This document shows, in pieces, positions 1-7,928 of a stretch of DNA of 44,064 nucleotides. The stretch lies in contig DROQ01000036.1 of the NCBI GenBank assembly GCA_011321845.1, forward strand, positions 1-44,064. The letters are read 5' to 3'. The position numbers and the translations under genes were made by a program. The notes under the pieces are model-generated. The model saw nothing but the letters and a program-made list of their open reading frames with translations. It was not told the origin of the DNA and searched no databases. Each line of letters opens with the position of its first letter. Within the stretch, counting starts at the first letter, position 1. This stretch comes from Planctomycetota bacterium (lineage in GTDB: Bacteria; Planctomycetota; UBA1135; GCA-002748355).

Positions 1-346
1 TCGAACTGGGACTATTCCCCAGGGATTTCTCGAAAACGCCCCAGGTAATCGCTCCGGCCGAGAAAGAGATCGGTTTCTGGAACACGACCGTGTTGTTTCC
101 ATCTCCCAGAGTCGTGATGCTCAGGGTCCCGACACCAGCCTGCCTGAGGTCTTTTGAGATCAAGTTGGCCGCCTCTCTCAGATCTCGGGCCTTGGATCCC
201 TCCTTGATGATGGTTGAAGAACTGTCCTGTCCTCCCTTGGAGAGCAAGACAACCGCCCCCATGACCATGGTTGAAATGGCCATCGTGACGATCAGCTCAA
301 GCAAGGAAAAGCCCTTCTGGTTCTGTGTCCTCGCGCCGGCCTTCAT
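1..346 (-). CDS. prepilin-like protein with N-methylation motif, partial (runs off window)
   Basis: The gene starts at 346 on the minus strand and leaves the window, so only about 115 N-terminal residues are visible. The start reads MKAGARTQNQKGFSLLELIV: a short basic leader, a Gly at the predicted prepilin peptidase site, then Phe at +1 and Glu at +5, followed by a hydrophobic helix. This is the class III signal of type IV pilins and type II secretion pseudopilins. The rest looks soluble and resembles PulJ/GspJ-like or PilW-like minor pseudopilins, but the subfamily cannot be fixed from the fragment. Its ATG overlaps the stop of the upstream pilin-like gene as ATGA, so the two are translationally coupled and probably assemble into the same filament or pseudopilus. 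Confidence 0.8.
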   Translation of the reverse strand, partial: MKAGARTQNQKGFSLLELIVTMAISTMVMGAVVLLSKGGQDSSSTIIKEGSKARDLREAANLISKDLRQAGVGTLSITTLGDGNNTVVFQKPISFSAGAITWGVFEKSLGNSPSS

Positions 347-759
347 CGCTTACTCCGTTTCAGAACAAATCGAGAAACAATGGAGCCATCCCTGACGTTC
401 CTCAAAAGAAGTTTGATGGTAAGGAGATCCACCGTCGACTCGGTGACGCTGAGATCGATCCGATAAAGAGAATCTTCCGCCGTGCTCCCGTTGTAGAGGA
501 CATTGCCGTTCAAAGCCTTCAAATCGCTGTAAGAGGTCTCGGCGAGGCTGTCCAAAGTCTCCTCAACGAAGTGAGCCGCCCTGTTCGTGTTCTTGGCACG
601 ATCCACAGCTTTCAGGTTCGTCCCGAATGCTCCGGCGATCACCGTCAAGGCGAAGCTCAAGATCGCAACGGCGATCACGATCTCCATAAAGGTGCTACCC
701 CGTTCGGAATCCCGGCACCGAAGGCCTTGTGCCTCTAATCCACCTGGCGGATGAACCAT
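343..759 (-). CDS. prepilin-like protein (type II/IV pseudopilin)
   Basis: This is a 138-residue protein when started at the ATG at 759, chosen because AGGAGG lies six bases upstream. A longer reading to 870 adds 37 residues without a ribosome site. The leader of about 21 residues ends in Arg-Gly, followed by STFMEIVIAVAIL and a hydrophobic helix, with the Glu at position +5 expected for prepilin peptidase/N-methylation substrates. The remaining ~90 residues are polar and beta-rich, as in minor pseudopilins of the GspI/PilV size class. The stop overlaps the next pilin-like gene by four bases. The processed protein is expected in the inner membrane/periplasm as part of a pseudopilus. The subclass is uncertain. 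Confidence 0.75.
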   Translation of the reverse strand: MVHPPGGLEAQGLRCRDSERGSTFMEIVIAVAILSFALTVIAGAFGTNLKAVDRAKNTNRAAHFVEETLDSLAETSYSDLKALNGNVLYNGSTAEDSLYRIDLSVTESTVDLLTIKLLLRNVRDGSIVSRFVLKRSKR

Positions 760-927
760 CTTCCCCCTCCTATCCACATCCCCATTCATCGGCATTGTGA
801 AAACAATGATCGGATCCAATTCCTCTTCTCTGTGCCCTCCCGCTTCAAACATCGCTGCCAAGGGATTCACAGACTCAGCCTGGTGGCATGAAAAAGTCTC
901 GAAGGGCTAAAGCCCAAATACGCCCCG

Positions 928-2325
928 CTATTTTCGGCGGAGCTCCCAGGCCTGGAATGCTCCCGCCTCACGATCCAGCAGGGAGAACTCCCGGCGAAGA
1001 AGAACAAGCAGCGCTTTGCCCCGGAACGCCAAGGGGCCTTTGGCCCAGAGAGCTGCAGCTTCTTTGGATAAATAAAGGGGGATCGCCTCTTTCCGGGAAA
1101 GCTCCACGATCTTGCGCACGATGGCTTCCAGAGGCACGTCCGGCCGCGCGACAAAGTCGGAGATGAAGATGACGCGGACCTCCGGCATCTCGAGGAGGGC
1201 CGAGGACAGGTCCACCAGACCGCCCGCAAGCAGCAGGGCAGGCCCTCCCCCGGTGCATTCACGGAACCCCATGGCAAAGGGACGCCCAGGCCTCGTATCG
1301 TGGGTCCAAACCTGTTGGATGGATCTCCCCGCTCCGATGAGAAGGAGGATCAGGAGCACGAGAAAGGAGGGGATCCTGCGCGAGAGGAGCCAAGCCGCGG
1401 GAAAGGCGAGGGGGAGAAGGTAGGCTCCTCGCTCGTAGATCGGTTCGAAGGTGTGAAGATCCGCGAGGAAAAGAATGGTCAGAAGAAGGTAGGGGGCGAT
1501 TCCGACCAAAGCCCAGCCAACCTTGCTCCAGAGACGCGAGTCCCAAAGGGGGAGGAAGGCCACCACCCAAAGGGGAGGATAGGAGATGAAAACCTCTTTG
1601 AAGAGGGAGGGGAAGATACGCCCAAGAATCCCTTGGAGCGGGGTCCTCTCCTGGATGACCTCGAGGGCGCGGCTTGCGCCCCCCTTCGCCTCCCCGAGCA
1701 AATGGAGGACGATGGGATTGCCTACCCCCATCAGGAGGCCATGAACAAGCGCCCAGAGTAGAAGGGGGGACAGCAATTCCCTGATCCCCCTCCTCGCCGC
1801 GATCCAAGCCCCCAGCAAAGGGAGGAGGAGATGCCCCGAGGAATGAACGAGGGAGGCAAACCAAGTAAGAGCCCCAAGAGCCGCCGCGAATCCAAGCTGC
1901 CTCCTCCGCCCCTCTTCCCGAACCAGGAACTCCGCGAGGAGGAACCCCCCCATCGCGAAGGGGAAGAAAACGCCGTGGATCTCGACCACGGTCGCGAAAA
2001 AGAAAACAGCGGGGCAAAAACCCAGGAGTCCCAGGCAAAAAAGAGCTTGCCTCCGCCCGAACCGGGCTTGAACGAGAGTGAGGCCTGCGAGGAAGACCCC
2101 GAGGGCCGTCATCAAGCCACTCAGAACCGTGAGGATCCGGTGCGTCCCCCATCCGGTCCAGTCCAAGGCCTGCCTGAAGCCCCAAGCAATGGGAAGGTAG
2201 AGGAGGTGGTGGTCATGCCTCAGATTCCCCCGCTCGATGAAGTTGAAGACGAACTGGAGCCCATCCTCCCGGTAAAAGGTCGTCTGGCCGAAGAGCAAGT
2301 AAAGGGCCATGAACCCCAAGCTCAT
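928..2325 (-). CDS. polytopic membrane protein, GT-C glycosyltransferase-like
   Basis: This is a 465-residue membrane protein. The start at 2325 is chosen because GGGAGG lies eight bases upstream of the ATG; a longer in-frame reading overlaps the divergent Nfu gene and has no ribosome site. Around ten hydrophobic segments follow. After the first helix is the loop FYREDGLQF, an acidic pair placed like the catalytic Asp/Glu of lipid-linked-sugar (GT-C, RgtA/ArnT-like) glycosyltransferases. A soluble C-terminal stretch of about 120 residues ends the protein. No clear GT-C signature beyond topology and the acidic loop is seen, so the enzymatic call is inference. The gene precedes the pseudopilin genes on the same strand with a ~170-base gap (760-927) in which nothing was recognised. 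Confidence 0.6.
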   Translation of the reverse strand: MSLGFMALYLLFGQTTFYREDGLQFVFNFIERGNLRHDHHLLYLPIAWGFRQALDWTGWGTHRILTVLSGLMTALGVFLAGLTLVQARFGRRQALFCLGLLGFCPAVFFFATVVEIHGVFFPFAMGGFLLAEFLVREEGRRRQLGFAAALGALTWFASLVHSSGHLLLPLLGAWIAARRGIRELLSPLLLWALVHGLLMGVGNPIVLHLLGEAKGGASRALEVIQERTPLQGILGRIFPSLFKEVFISYPPLWVVAFLPLWDSRLWSKVGWALVGIAPYLLLTILFLADLHTFEPIYERGAYLLPLAFPAAWLLSRRIPSFLVLLILLLIGAGRSIQQVWTHDTRPGRPFAMGFRECTGGGPALLLAGGLVDLSSALLEMPEVRVIFISDFVARPDVPLEAIVRKIVELSRKEAIPLYLSKEAAALWAKGPLAFRGKALLVLLRREFSLLDREAGAFQAWELRRK

Positions 2326-2536
2326 GAGCGCGACCTCCCAAACACGAACAGGATTCCCTTCCTGCCCCTTGCAAGGACCGCCCTTTGGGCTTATTCCAAG
2401 CTTCTCGCATGTAGGCCCAAGAGCCTGCCCGGGTATATTGGTCACCTTGAAACGCCCTTCATATCTATATCTGCCTGAAAACCCCGATGATTCATGATCT
2501 CGAATCCTCGGTACCAACTTACGATCGGAGTGGAAA

Positions 2537-3085
2537 ATGCAAGTCCTGAGAGTCGAGCCGACCCCCAACCCTCACGCGATCAAATTCGTCCTGGATCGCA
2601 GCTTAGCCCCGGGCACCAGCCAGGAGTTCAACTCCCCGGCCGAAGCCCAGAAGGATGATTTGGCGAAACAACTCTTCGAGGTCCCAGGGATCACCTCCCT
2701 TTTCTACAATGACAACTATGTCACTGTCACGATGAACTCCGATGCCGATTGGCACGAAGTCTATCGCCAGGCCCAGGAGAAGATCGGCGCATACGAGGGG
2801 GATGGTGAAGCCGTAGAGGACGGCGTTGCGGCTCCCGCAACGGGAGAAATCGAGGACAGCGAGGAATTCGCCAGGGTCCAAGCCGTCCTCCAGCAGCGGG
2901 TCATGCCCGCCCTGTCCGCCGATGGTGGGGGTCTCCAGATCATGGGGTTCAAGGACAAGACTCTTACGATCCGCTACCAAGGGGCCTGTGGGAGTTGCCC
3001 CAGCGCGATCTCCGGGACCCTGATGGCGATCGAAAACCTCCTACGGGCCGAAGTCGATCCGGACATCAGCGTCCGCTCCGCCTGA
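2537..3085 (+). CDS. NifU/Nfu-type Fe-S cluster scaffold protein
   Basis: This 182-residue protein has the two-domain layout of Nfu carriers. The N-terminal Nfu_N domain (residues 1-85) begins with VEPTPNPHAIKF, a family signature. The C-terminal NifU domain (about 108-182) carries ADGGGLQ at 128-134 and the cluster-binding CGSC at Cys151 and Cys154. Such proteins bind a [4Fe-4S] cluster between two protomers through the CxxC pair and hand it to apo-enzymes in the cytoplasm. It stands alone: the gene to the left is divergent and the kinase gene to the right is convergent. No isc or suf genes are in view. Confidence 0.92.
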   Translation: MQVLRVEPTPNPHAIKFVLDRSLAPGTSQEFNSPAEAQKDDLAKQLFEVPGITSLFYNDNYVTVTMNSDADWHEVYRQAQEKIGAYEGDGEAVEDGVAAPATGEIEDSEEFARVQAVLQQRVMPALSADGGGLQIMGFKDKTLTIRYQGACGSCPSAISGTLMAIENLLRAEVDPDISVRSA

Positions 3086-3110
3086 TCCCCTGAAAGCACG
3101 GCATCCCCAC

Positions 3111-3142
3111 TGCTCCGGCTCAGGCATGCTCCGGCTCAGGCA
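3111..3142. repeat. 16-bp tandem direct repeat, two copies
   Basis: The 16-mer TGCTCCGGCTCAGGCA occurs at 3111-3126 and again at 3127-3142, followed by a partial third copy (TGGTCCGG). It lies between two convergent genes, and the second copy overlaps the 3' end of the histidine kinase gene, contributing its last codons and stop. A slippage duplication is the simplest explanation. Confidence 0.8.
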
Positions 3143-5298
3143 TGGTCCGGATCCAGGGGGCGCTTCTCAACATCCTCCAACAGCTCCCGGAGAAGCTGGA
3201 GTAGTTGTTGCGGGCGAAAAGGCTTGGCCAGATACTGCAACCTGGCCCCTTCCTTCTGACGAAACGCTTCCATCAGGGAGCTGAGTTCCCGCTCCCGGAA
3301 GCCCGAGGCGAGAACGATCGGAATCTCCCCATAAGCCTCGGACAAGCGGTCCAAAGCCTCCGAACCCCGTACATCGGGCAGAGACCAGTCCAGGAGAACC
3401 AGGGAGATCTCCTGGGAGCCCTCCCTGAGCATGGCCTCTCCTTCATGCCAATTCCGAGCAGCGAGCACATCGCAGCCCGCCTCTTCAAGGATCCTCTGAA
3501 AGACCTCGGAAATATGGGGATCGTCTTCGATCACGAGGATCCGATGCTTCCGGCTGAAAGCGATCTCCCTCCGGCCTTTGGGAGGAACCGCGGGGATCCG
3601 ATGGACGCGATCCTCCAAAGGCAGGAAGAGGGTCACTTCGGTCCCCTTTCCGGGGGTGGACTGGATCTGGATGGCACCCTTGAGATGTTCCATCCCTTGG
3701 ACCACCGAGGAGAGACCAAAGCCATGTCCCTCTCCCTTGGTGCTGAAAAAGGGCTCCAGAACTTTGTTGCGCAATTCCTCCCCCATCCCAATTCCATCAT
3801 CCTTGACTTGGATGCAGAGATGGGAAGAGCCGGAGCCAAAACTCCAGAGCCCCTCTCTCTCTTCCAAGGTCCCCTCTCTCGTGAAAACACGAATCTCGAT
3901 GGAACCCCGTGGGCCAACGGCCTCCCTGGCGTTCCCCAAGAGATTGAGCACGGCCTGCCGCAACCAGACAGGATCGCCGAAAACCTGGGGGAGATCCTCT
4001 CCGATCTCCAATTTGACGCGAACCCCTGGGGGAAGAAGCACTTTCCATAGTTGGAACACCTCCCGCACAATCTCCCCGGCCGCGAGAGCTTGGATCAGGA
4101 CCTCCGCTCCATCGGACTCCGCCAGGATCCGCCGCCCGAGGATCTCCGCCTGGTAGAGCCCATTGCTCAACACTTCGAAGGTCGCCTCAGGGTTCTCCCC
4201 CCTTCCTACAAAGCGTTTTGCCTGCTCCACGTGTCCGATCAAGGCGGCCATCATGTTGGAATAGTCATGGAGGATCTCTCCCGCCCTTTGCCCCAGCGCC
4301 TTGGCGCGTTTCGATTGGCGCAATTCGTCTTTGTACTCCATGCGTTCCTTGAAGAGGGCGATTTCGCGGTCCATCCCCTTTTGCAATTGCTGGAGAGTTT
4401 TTCGGAGCCTCCGCTCCGAAAGCTCGGTCCGGCGAAGCAGCCCCGCCTGTTCCTCGAGAAACCCATTGAGCACCAGCCCCATCCCCGCCACGAGGATGAT
4501 GAACGACTGCACCTGCGGAAGAGAAAAATGAGCGCCCCCGGGGTGTTGGAGGGCGCCAAAAGCAAAATGGGAAATCGACCCCACATAGAGAAAGAAGTCC
4601 GCGAGAACCAGTCCAGGAAGTCTCAAGAGCCAAGCGGCGATGAAAACCACTGGCAGGGCAAGGAATTCCCAGGGGAAGGGGAGAAAACCCTCGAAGCTTT
4701 CGAGATAAAACCCCAGAACGAGGAAAACCCCGATGGAGAGAGAAAGAGGAAGGATTCCTTTTTTCACTCCCCCGCTCCATCGCCGGGAGGGAAGCCCCAA
4801 GAACATCAGCAGGAGTGGGGTAATCACCAGGATCCCAGCCAGATCTCCAAAGAACCAGGTAAAGCCTCCCGAAAGATTCCCCCCCCCGCCGAAGGACAAG
4901 CCCACCCCCAGTCCAGTTCCCACAAGAGAAGCGAAGAAAGCGGCAAGGAGAAACAGAATCACATCCTTGGAACGGAGCAGAGGAACCTTCTTTGCACGGG
5001 TCCAGCGCAAGAAGACCCAGCCCACAAAGGCTTCGGCCACGGGGGGGACCAGGAAGAGGGGGAAATTCCTGAGGCCCTCCCTTCCAAAGAGTAAGGTGGC
5101 TAGAAACCCCCCCAAACAGGGAACGAGCAGTCCCCTAGTTCCCAAGAGCAGGACAGAGGCGAAACCAACCCCCGCCGCGGGCCAAACCCAAGTAGCTTGC
5201 CCCGGTGGAGCAAAGGAAAGACCCACAAAGGCAAGCAGGAGGTACAGGGAAAGGAGGAGAAGAGATCGCGAAAGGAACTTCTTTGAAGACGATACCAT
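3136..5298 (-). CDS. MASE1-domain hybrid sensor histidine kinase
   Basis: This is a 720-residue hybrid kinase. Residues 1-285 form about eight membrane helices with MASE1 signatures (WVWPAAGVGFA near 37; FFGDLAGILVITPLLL near 149-164), an integral-membrane sensor domain whose ligands are mostly unknown. A coiled coil (about 285-335) leads to an H-box with phospho-acceptor His344 (EILHDYSNMM), an N-box Asn452, a G1 box DDGIG (500-504), an F-box EPFFSTK, and a G2 box GHGFGLS (524-530). A C-terminal receiver domain (about 586-705) has acidic pocket Asp592/Asp593, phospho-acceptor Asp637, Ser665 and Lys692, so it should be active. No output regulator is adjacent. No clear ribosome site precedes the start, but MVSSSKKFLSR followed by helix 1 is a sensible N-terminus. 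Confidence 0.9.
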   Translation of the reverse strand: MVSSSKKFLSRSLLLLSLYLLLAFVGLSFAPPGQATWVWPAAGVGFASVLLLGTRGLLVPCLGGFLATLLFGREGLRNFPLFLVPPVAEAFVGWVFLRWTRAKKVPLLRSKDVILFLLAAFFASLVGTGLGVGLSFGGGGNLSGGFTWFFGDLAGILVITPLLLMFLGLPSRRWSGGVKKGILPLSLSIGVFLVLGFYLESFEGFLPFPWEFLALPVVFIAAWLLRLPGLVLADFFLYVGSISHFAFGALQHPGGAHFSLPQVQSFIILVAGMGLVLNGFLEEQAGLLRRTELSERRLRKTLQQLQKGMDREIALFKERMEYKDELRQSKRAKALGQRAGEILHDYSNMMAALIGHVEQAKRFVGRGENPEATFEVLSNGLYQAEILGRRILAESDGAEVLIQALAAGEIVREVFQLWKVLLPPGVRVKLEIGEDLPQVFGDPVWLRQAVLNLLGNAREAVGPRGSIEIRVFTREGTLEEREGLWSFGSGSSHLCIQVKDDGIGMGEELRNKVLEPFFSTKGEGHGFGLSSVVQGMEHLKGAIQIQSTPGKGTEVTLFLPLEDRVHRIPAVPPKGRREIAFSRKHRILVIEDDPHISEVFQRILEEAGCDVLAARNWHEGEAMLREGSQEISLVLLDWSLPDVRGSEALDRLSEAYGEIPIVLASGFRERELSSLMEAFRQKEGARLQYLAKPFRPQQLLQLLRELLEDVEKRPLDPDHA

Positions 5299-5387
5299 GG
5301 GAAGAAAGGCGTTCTACCAAACTTGGGGGAAGGGAAAAAGCATGACCCAGATGAACAAGGGGATTTGTTGCACTTTAGATGCAGCAA

Positions 5388-5422
5388 AGGGCAATTTCTC
5401 CTCTTTTTTTCTCTTTTGCCCT
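5388..5422. other. 7-bp inverted repeat around a pyrimidine tract
   Basis: AGGGCAA at 5388-5394 is mirrored by TTGCCCT at 5416-5422, enclosing a 21-base C/T-rich spacer. It lies in the 218-base gap between the divergent kinase and glycosyltransferase genes, where promoters for both must be. It could be an operator, or a chance pairing in purine/pyrimidine-skewed sequence. Nothing else was recognised in this gap. Confidence 0.25.
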
Positions 5423-5516
5423 GCAGGAGGGAAGAGGGGGAGGTTCCCCCTGCCGGCTCTGGAAAAAGGCTTCCTCAAGCCCCGATCCAGGTGCTCCCGA
5501 AAAAGGCATAGACTCG

Positions 5517-7784
5517 ATGGTATTGCACACAAAGCCGCAGCTTGGTTCGACCCAGGAGACCTCCCTGTTTCTTTGGGGAGACTTGCTTGGGGAGAGCCTG
5601 AGCGCCCAGTACCTCCGCCCTCGGCTCGGAGGGCTCCGGGAGTTCTTCACCCTCGAGATCCGACACTTCTGGCCCAGGACAGAGGACGAACCCAAAGACG
5701 GAACCCCCATCCCTCTCTCGGGTGGCCGCCCCGATTGGACCGTCCGGAGCCGGATCTCCGCCCGGGAGCGCACCCTCATCGAGTCCCTCGCTGCCCAGAG
5801 CGTCCCACTGGGGAGCCCCGTCCTGGCCGTCGCTCCCCGGGACAGGGACCCCACCCCCCTCATCCACGCAGACATTCCGCAAGCCGGCCGCATCTTTCTC
5901 GTCGACCCCAGCGCCTTCCCCCACGACGGACACGCCCTTGCCACCCAAATCCTCCAGCTCCTCGCCCAAGAGGGACAGCCATCCTTTGCGCTAAACCTTG
6001 TCATTGCAAGGCCCGATGAGGGAGGCACCCCCGGCCTCATCGAAGAAGGCCGACGCTTCCAGAAGCTCCTGGGGAGGAAGCACGACCGGCTGGCCCACCC
6101 CCCCCTCGGCAAGGTTCCTCGCATGGATCTCCACTTTGTCACCCCCGAGCACTTCCGCCCTGCACCGGGAGCGGACCTCTCCGTCCTTCGCCTCCTGGAC
6201 CCCAGCCTGGCCCACTCCTCCAAAGCCATAGAGGCCCTCCACCGCGCCGACCAGATCTGGGTCCCCTCCGGTTTCGGCAGACGCATCCTCGAGAAACAGG
6301 GCATCCACCCCTCCAAAATCCACTGCCTCCCCCCTCCCCTCCCCCCGTCCCAACACTGGGACAGCCCTCTGTTGGGGGACACCCATCCTTTGACCCTGAT
6401 CGAGGCCATGGCCCGGGGGCGCCCCCCCCGAGTCAGTCCCCGGGGCACTCCCCAGGACCTCGTCGAACACGAGGGGAACGCAAGACTGATCCCTGGACGC
6501 TGCCTCCAAATGGGAGCGGGAGAGACGACCTGGATCTCTCCCACCGGCCCCAGCCTGGACCGAGCCCATGGAGCCCAAGCCGCCCGGCACGCTCGCAGAC
6601 ACTTTGCGCCCGAGCGCGTCCGCGAACTCGCTCTCGCCGCCATCAAGCAGGGTCTGGACCACAGGCCTTGTCCAAGCAGCCCCCTCATCCGCTTCGAAGG
6701 TCCTCTCTTCGAATCCTCCTCCTACGGGCGCATCACTCGCTCCTTCGCCCGGGCCCTCCGGCGACAATGTCCAGATGTCCCCTTGGAACTGTGCTCCCGC
6801 CTCGATGCCATCGCCGACACGAGCCGGGACACCGATCTCCTCCCCCTCTGCGTTCCCTCGGGACGGCGCCCCAGCCATAGCATCCGCAGCGGCTGGCCCA
6901 TCTCCCACCGCGTCCCCGACCACGGTCAGTGGATCCTTCGCTTCGATTGGGAATTCGGCCCCCCTCCCCTGAGCCTCGCTGGTCTGTTCTCCGGGCCAAG
7001 CGGCTCCCCCCACGCTCCCGATCAGATCTGGGTGCACTCCCAATACGTTCGGAACAATCTTCTCGCCGCCGGCATCCCCCCCGAACGCCTTCGGCTCGTC
7101 CCTCATGGAATCGACCCCCAAGTCTTCCGTCCTGCCGGGTCCACCGCGACAAACCCCAAGACGACCTTCCTCTTCGTCGGAGGATTCACAAAAAGAAAGG
7201 GACTGGACCTCCTCCTCGGAGCATGGAGACTAGCTTTCGATCCCCATGACCCCGTCCGCCTCCTCCTCAAGGCCTCCCCCACCGCCGCCTACACAGGAAA
7301 CCCCATGGCGGTCCTTGCCCAGCAAGCAGCACGGGACCCCAGCCTTGCCGAGGTCTCCATCCTCCACGACGACCTGGACGACCGGCAAATGGCCGCCCTT
7401 TACCAAGAGGCCGACCTCCTCGTCCATCCCTATCGGGGAGAAGGCTTCGGGATGCCCATCCTCGAAGCCATGGCATGCGGCACTCCCGTAATCACCACCG
7501 CGGGCGGCGCCAGCGAGGATTTTGTCCAGGACATCGGCTCCATCACCATTTCGGCCAAGAGAGTCCCCTGCAGGATCCAGGAACCATGCGCAGGTGCCCC
7601 CTTCTGGCTCGAACCCGAGATCGAAGAGCTAGCCGGGGCCTTGACCCTCGCCGCCAACTGCCAATCCCAGCTGAAGAAGGAAGCCCTGGAGGTCTCCGAA
7701 CGGATCCACAGGAGCCACAGTTGGGACGCAGTCGTCCGCCAGAGCCTCCCTTTTCTGGGCCTCAGCCCCCAACTTGGGGCTTAG
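5517..7784 (+). CDS. tandem GT4-type glycosyltransferase; first copy degenerate
   Basis: The protein is about 755 residues from the ATG at 5517. The start is uncertain because no strong ribosome site precedes it, and an upstream ATG at 5379 would add 46 low-quality residues. The C-terminal half is an intact GT4 glycosyltransferase: WVHSQYVRNNLL, LVPHGIDPQVF, the Rossmann start FLFVGGFTKRKG, and the nucleotide-sugar motif EGFGMPILEAMACGTPV with the E-x7-E pair. The N-terminal half repeats this order (DQIWVPSGFGRRIL, then PLTLIEAMARG), but the stretch between, where the donor-binding Rossmann domain belongs, is nearly absent, so only the last helix and tail remain. The first copy is therefore unlikely to bind nucleotide-sugar. 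A hairpin (AGCCCC/GGGGCT, 7764-7781) abuts the stop. The role is probably surface polysaccharide synthesis; the substrate is unknown. Confidence 0.8.
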   Translation: MVLHTKPQLGSTQETSLFLWGDLLGESLSAQYLRPRLGGLREFFTLEIRHFWPRTEDEPKDGTPIPLSGGRPDWTVRSRISARERTLIESLAAQSVPLGSPVLAVAPRDRDPTPLIHADIPQAGRIFLVDPSAFPHDGHALATQILQLLAQEGQPSFALNLVIARPDEGGTPGLIEEGRRFQKLLGRKHDRLAHPPLGKVPRMDLHFVTPEHFRPAPGADLSVLRLLDPSLAHSSKAIEALHRADQIWVPSGFGRRILEKQGIHPSKIHCLPPPLPPSQHWDSPLLGDTHPLTLIEAMARGRPPRVSPRGTPQDLVEHEGNARLIPGRCLQMGAGETTWISPTGPSLDRAHGAQAARHARRHFAPERVRELALAAIKQGLDHRPCPSSPLIRFEGPLFESSSYGRITRSFARALRRQCPDVPLELCSRLDAIADTSRDTDLLPLCVPSGRRPSHSIRSGWPISHRVPDHGQWILRFDWEFGPPPLSLAGLFSGPSGSPHAPDQIWVHSQYVRNNLLAAGIPPERLRLVPHGIDPQVFRPAGSTATNPKTTFLFVGGFTKRKGLDLLLGAWRLAFDPHDPVRLLLKASPTAAYTGNPMAVLAQQAARDPSLAEVSILHDDLDDRQMAALYQEADLLVHPYRGEGFGMPILEAMACGTPVITTAGGASEDFVQDIGSITISAKRVPCRIQEPCAGAPFWLEPEIEELAGALTLAANCQSQLKKEALEVSERIHRSHSWDAVVRQSLPFLGLSPQLGA

Positions 7785-7843
7785 AATCCTCCCGACCCAC
7801 CCCGCCACCCAAAAGCCCGGACCTGGAAGCACCCTCGCCAAAG

Positions 7844-7852
7844 GGGACACCC
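7844..7852 (+). repeat. intergenic copy of the GGGACACCC word
   Basis: This is one of three intergenic copies of a word found 12 times exactly in the window (see the entry at 27907). It lies 60 bases after the glycosyltransferase stop and about 75 bases before the TolC-like gene, followed by an A/T-rich stretch (TAGAATTTTTTC). Confidence 0.6.
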
Positions 7853-7928
7853 TAGAATTTTTTCTGTCACATGGAGGAGGGCCTGCGTAGACAAAGGCCC
7901 TTTCCTCACCAACCCTCCTCGGACCTAC

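Noticed and set aside
7764-7781. Hairpin AGCCCC/GGGGCT at the end of the glycosyltransferase gene as a terminator
   Set aside because: No T-run follows, so termination cannot be claimed; it is noted only in the gene entry.
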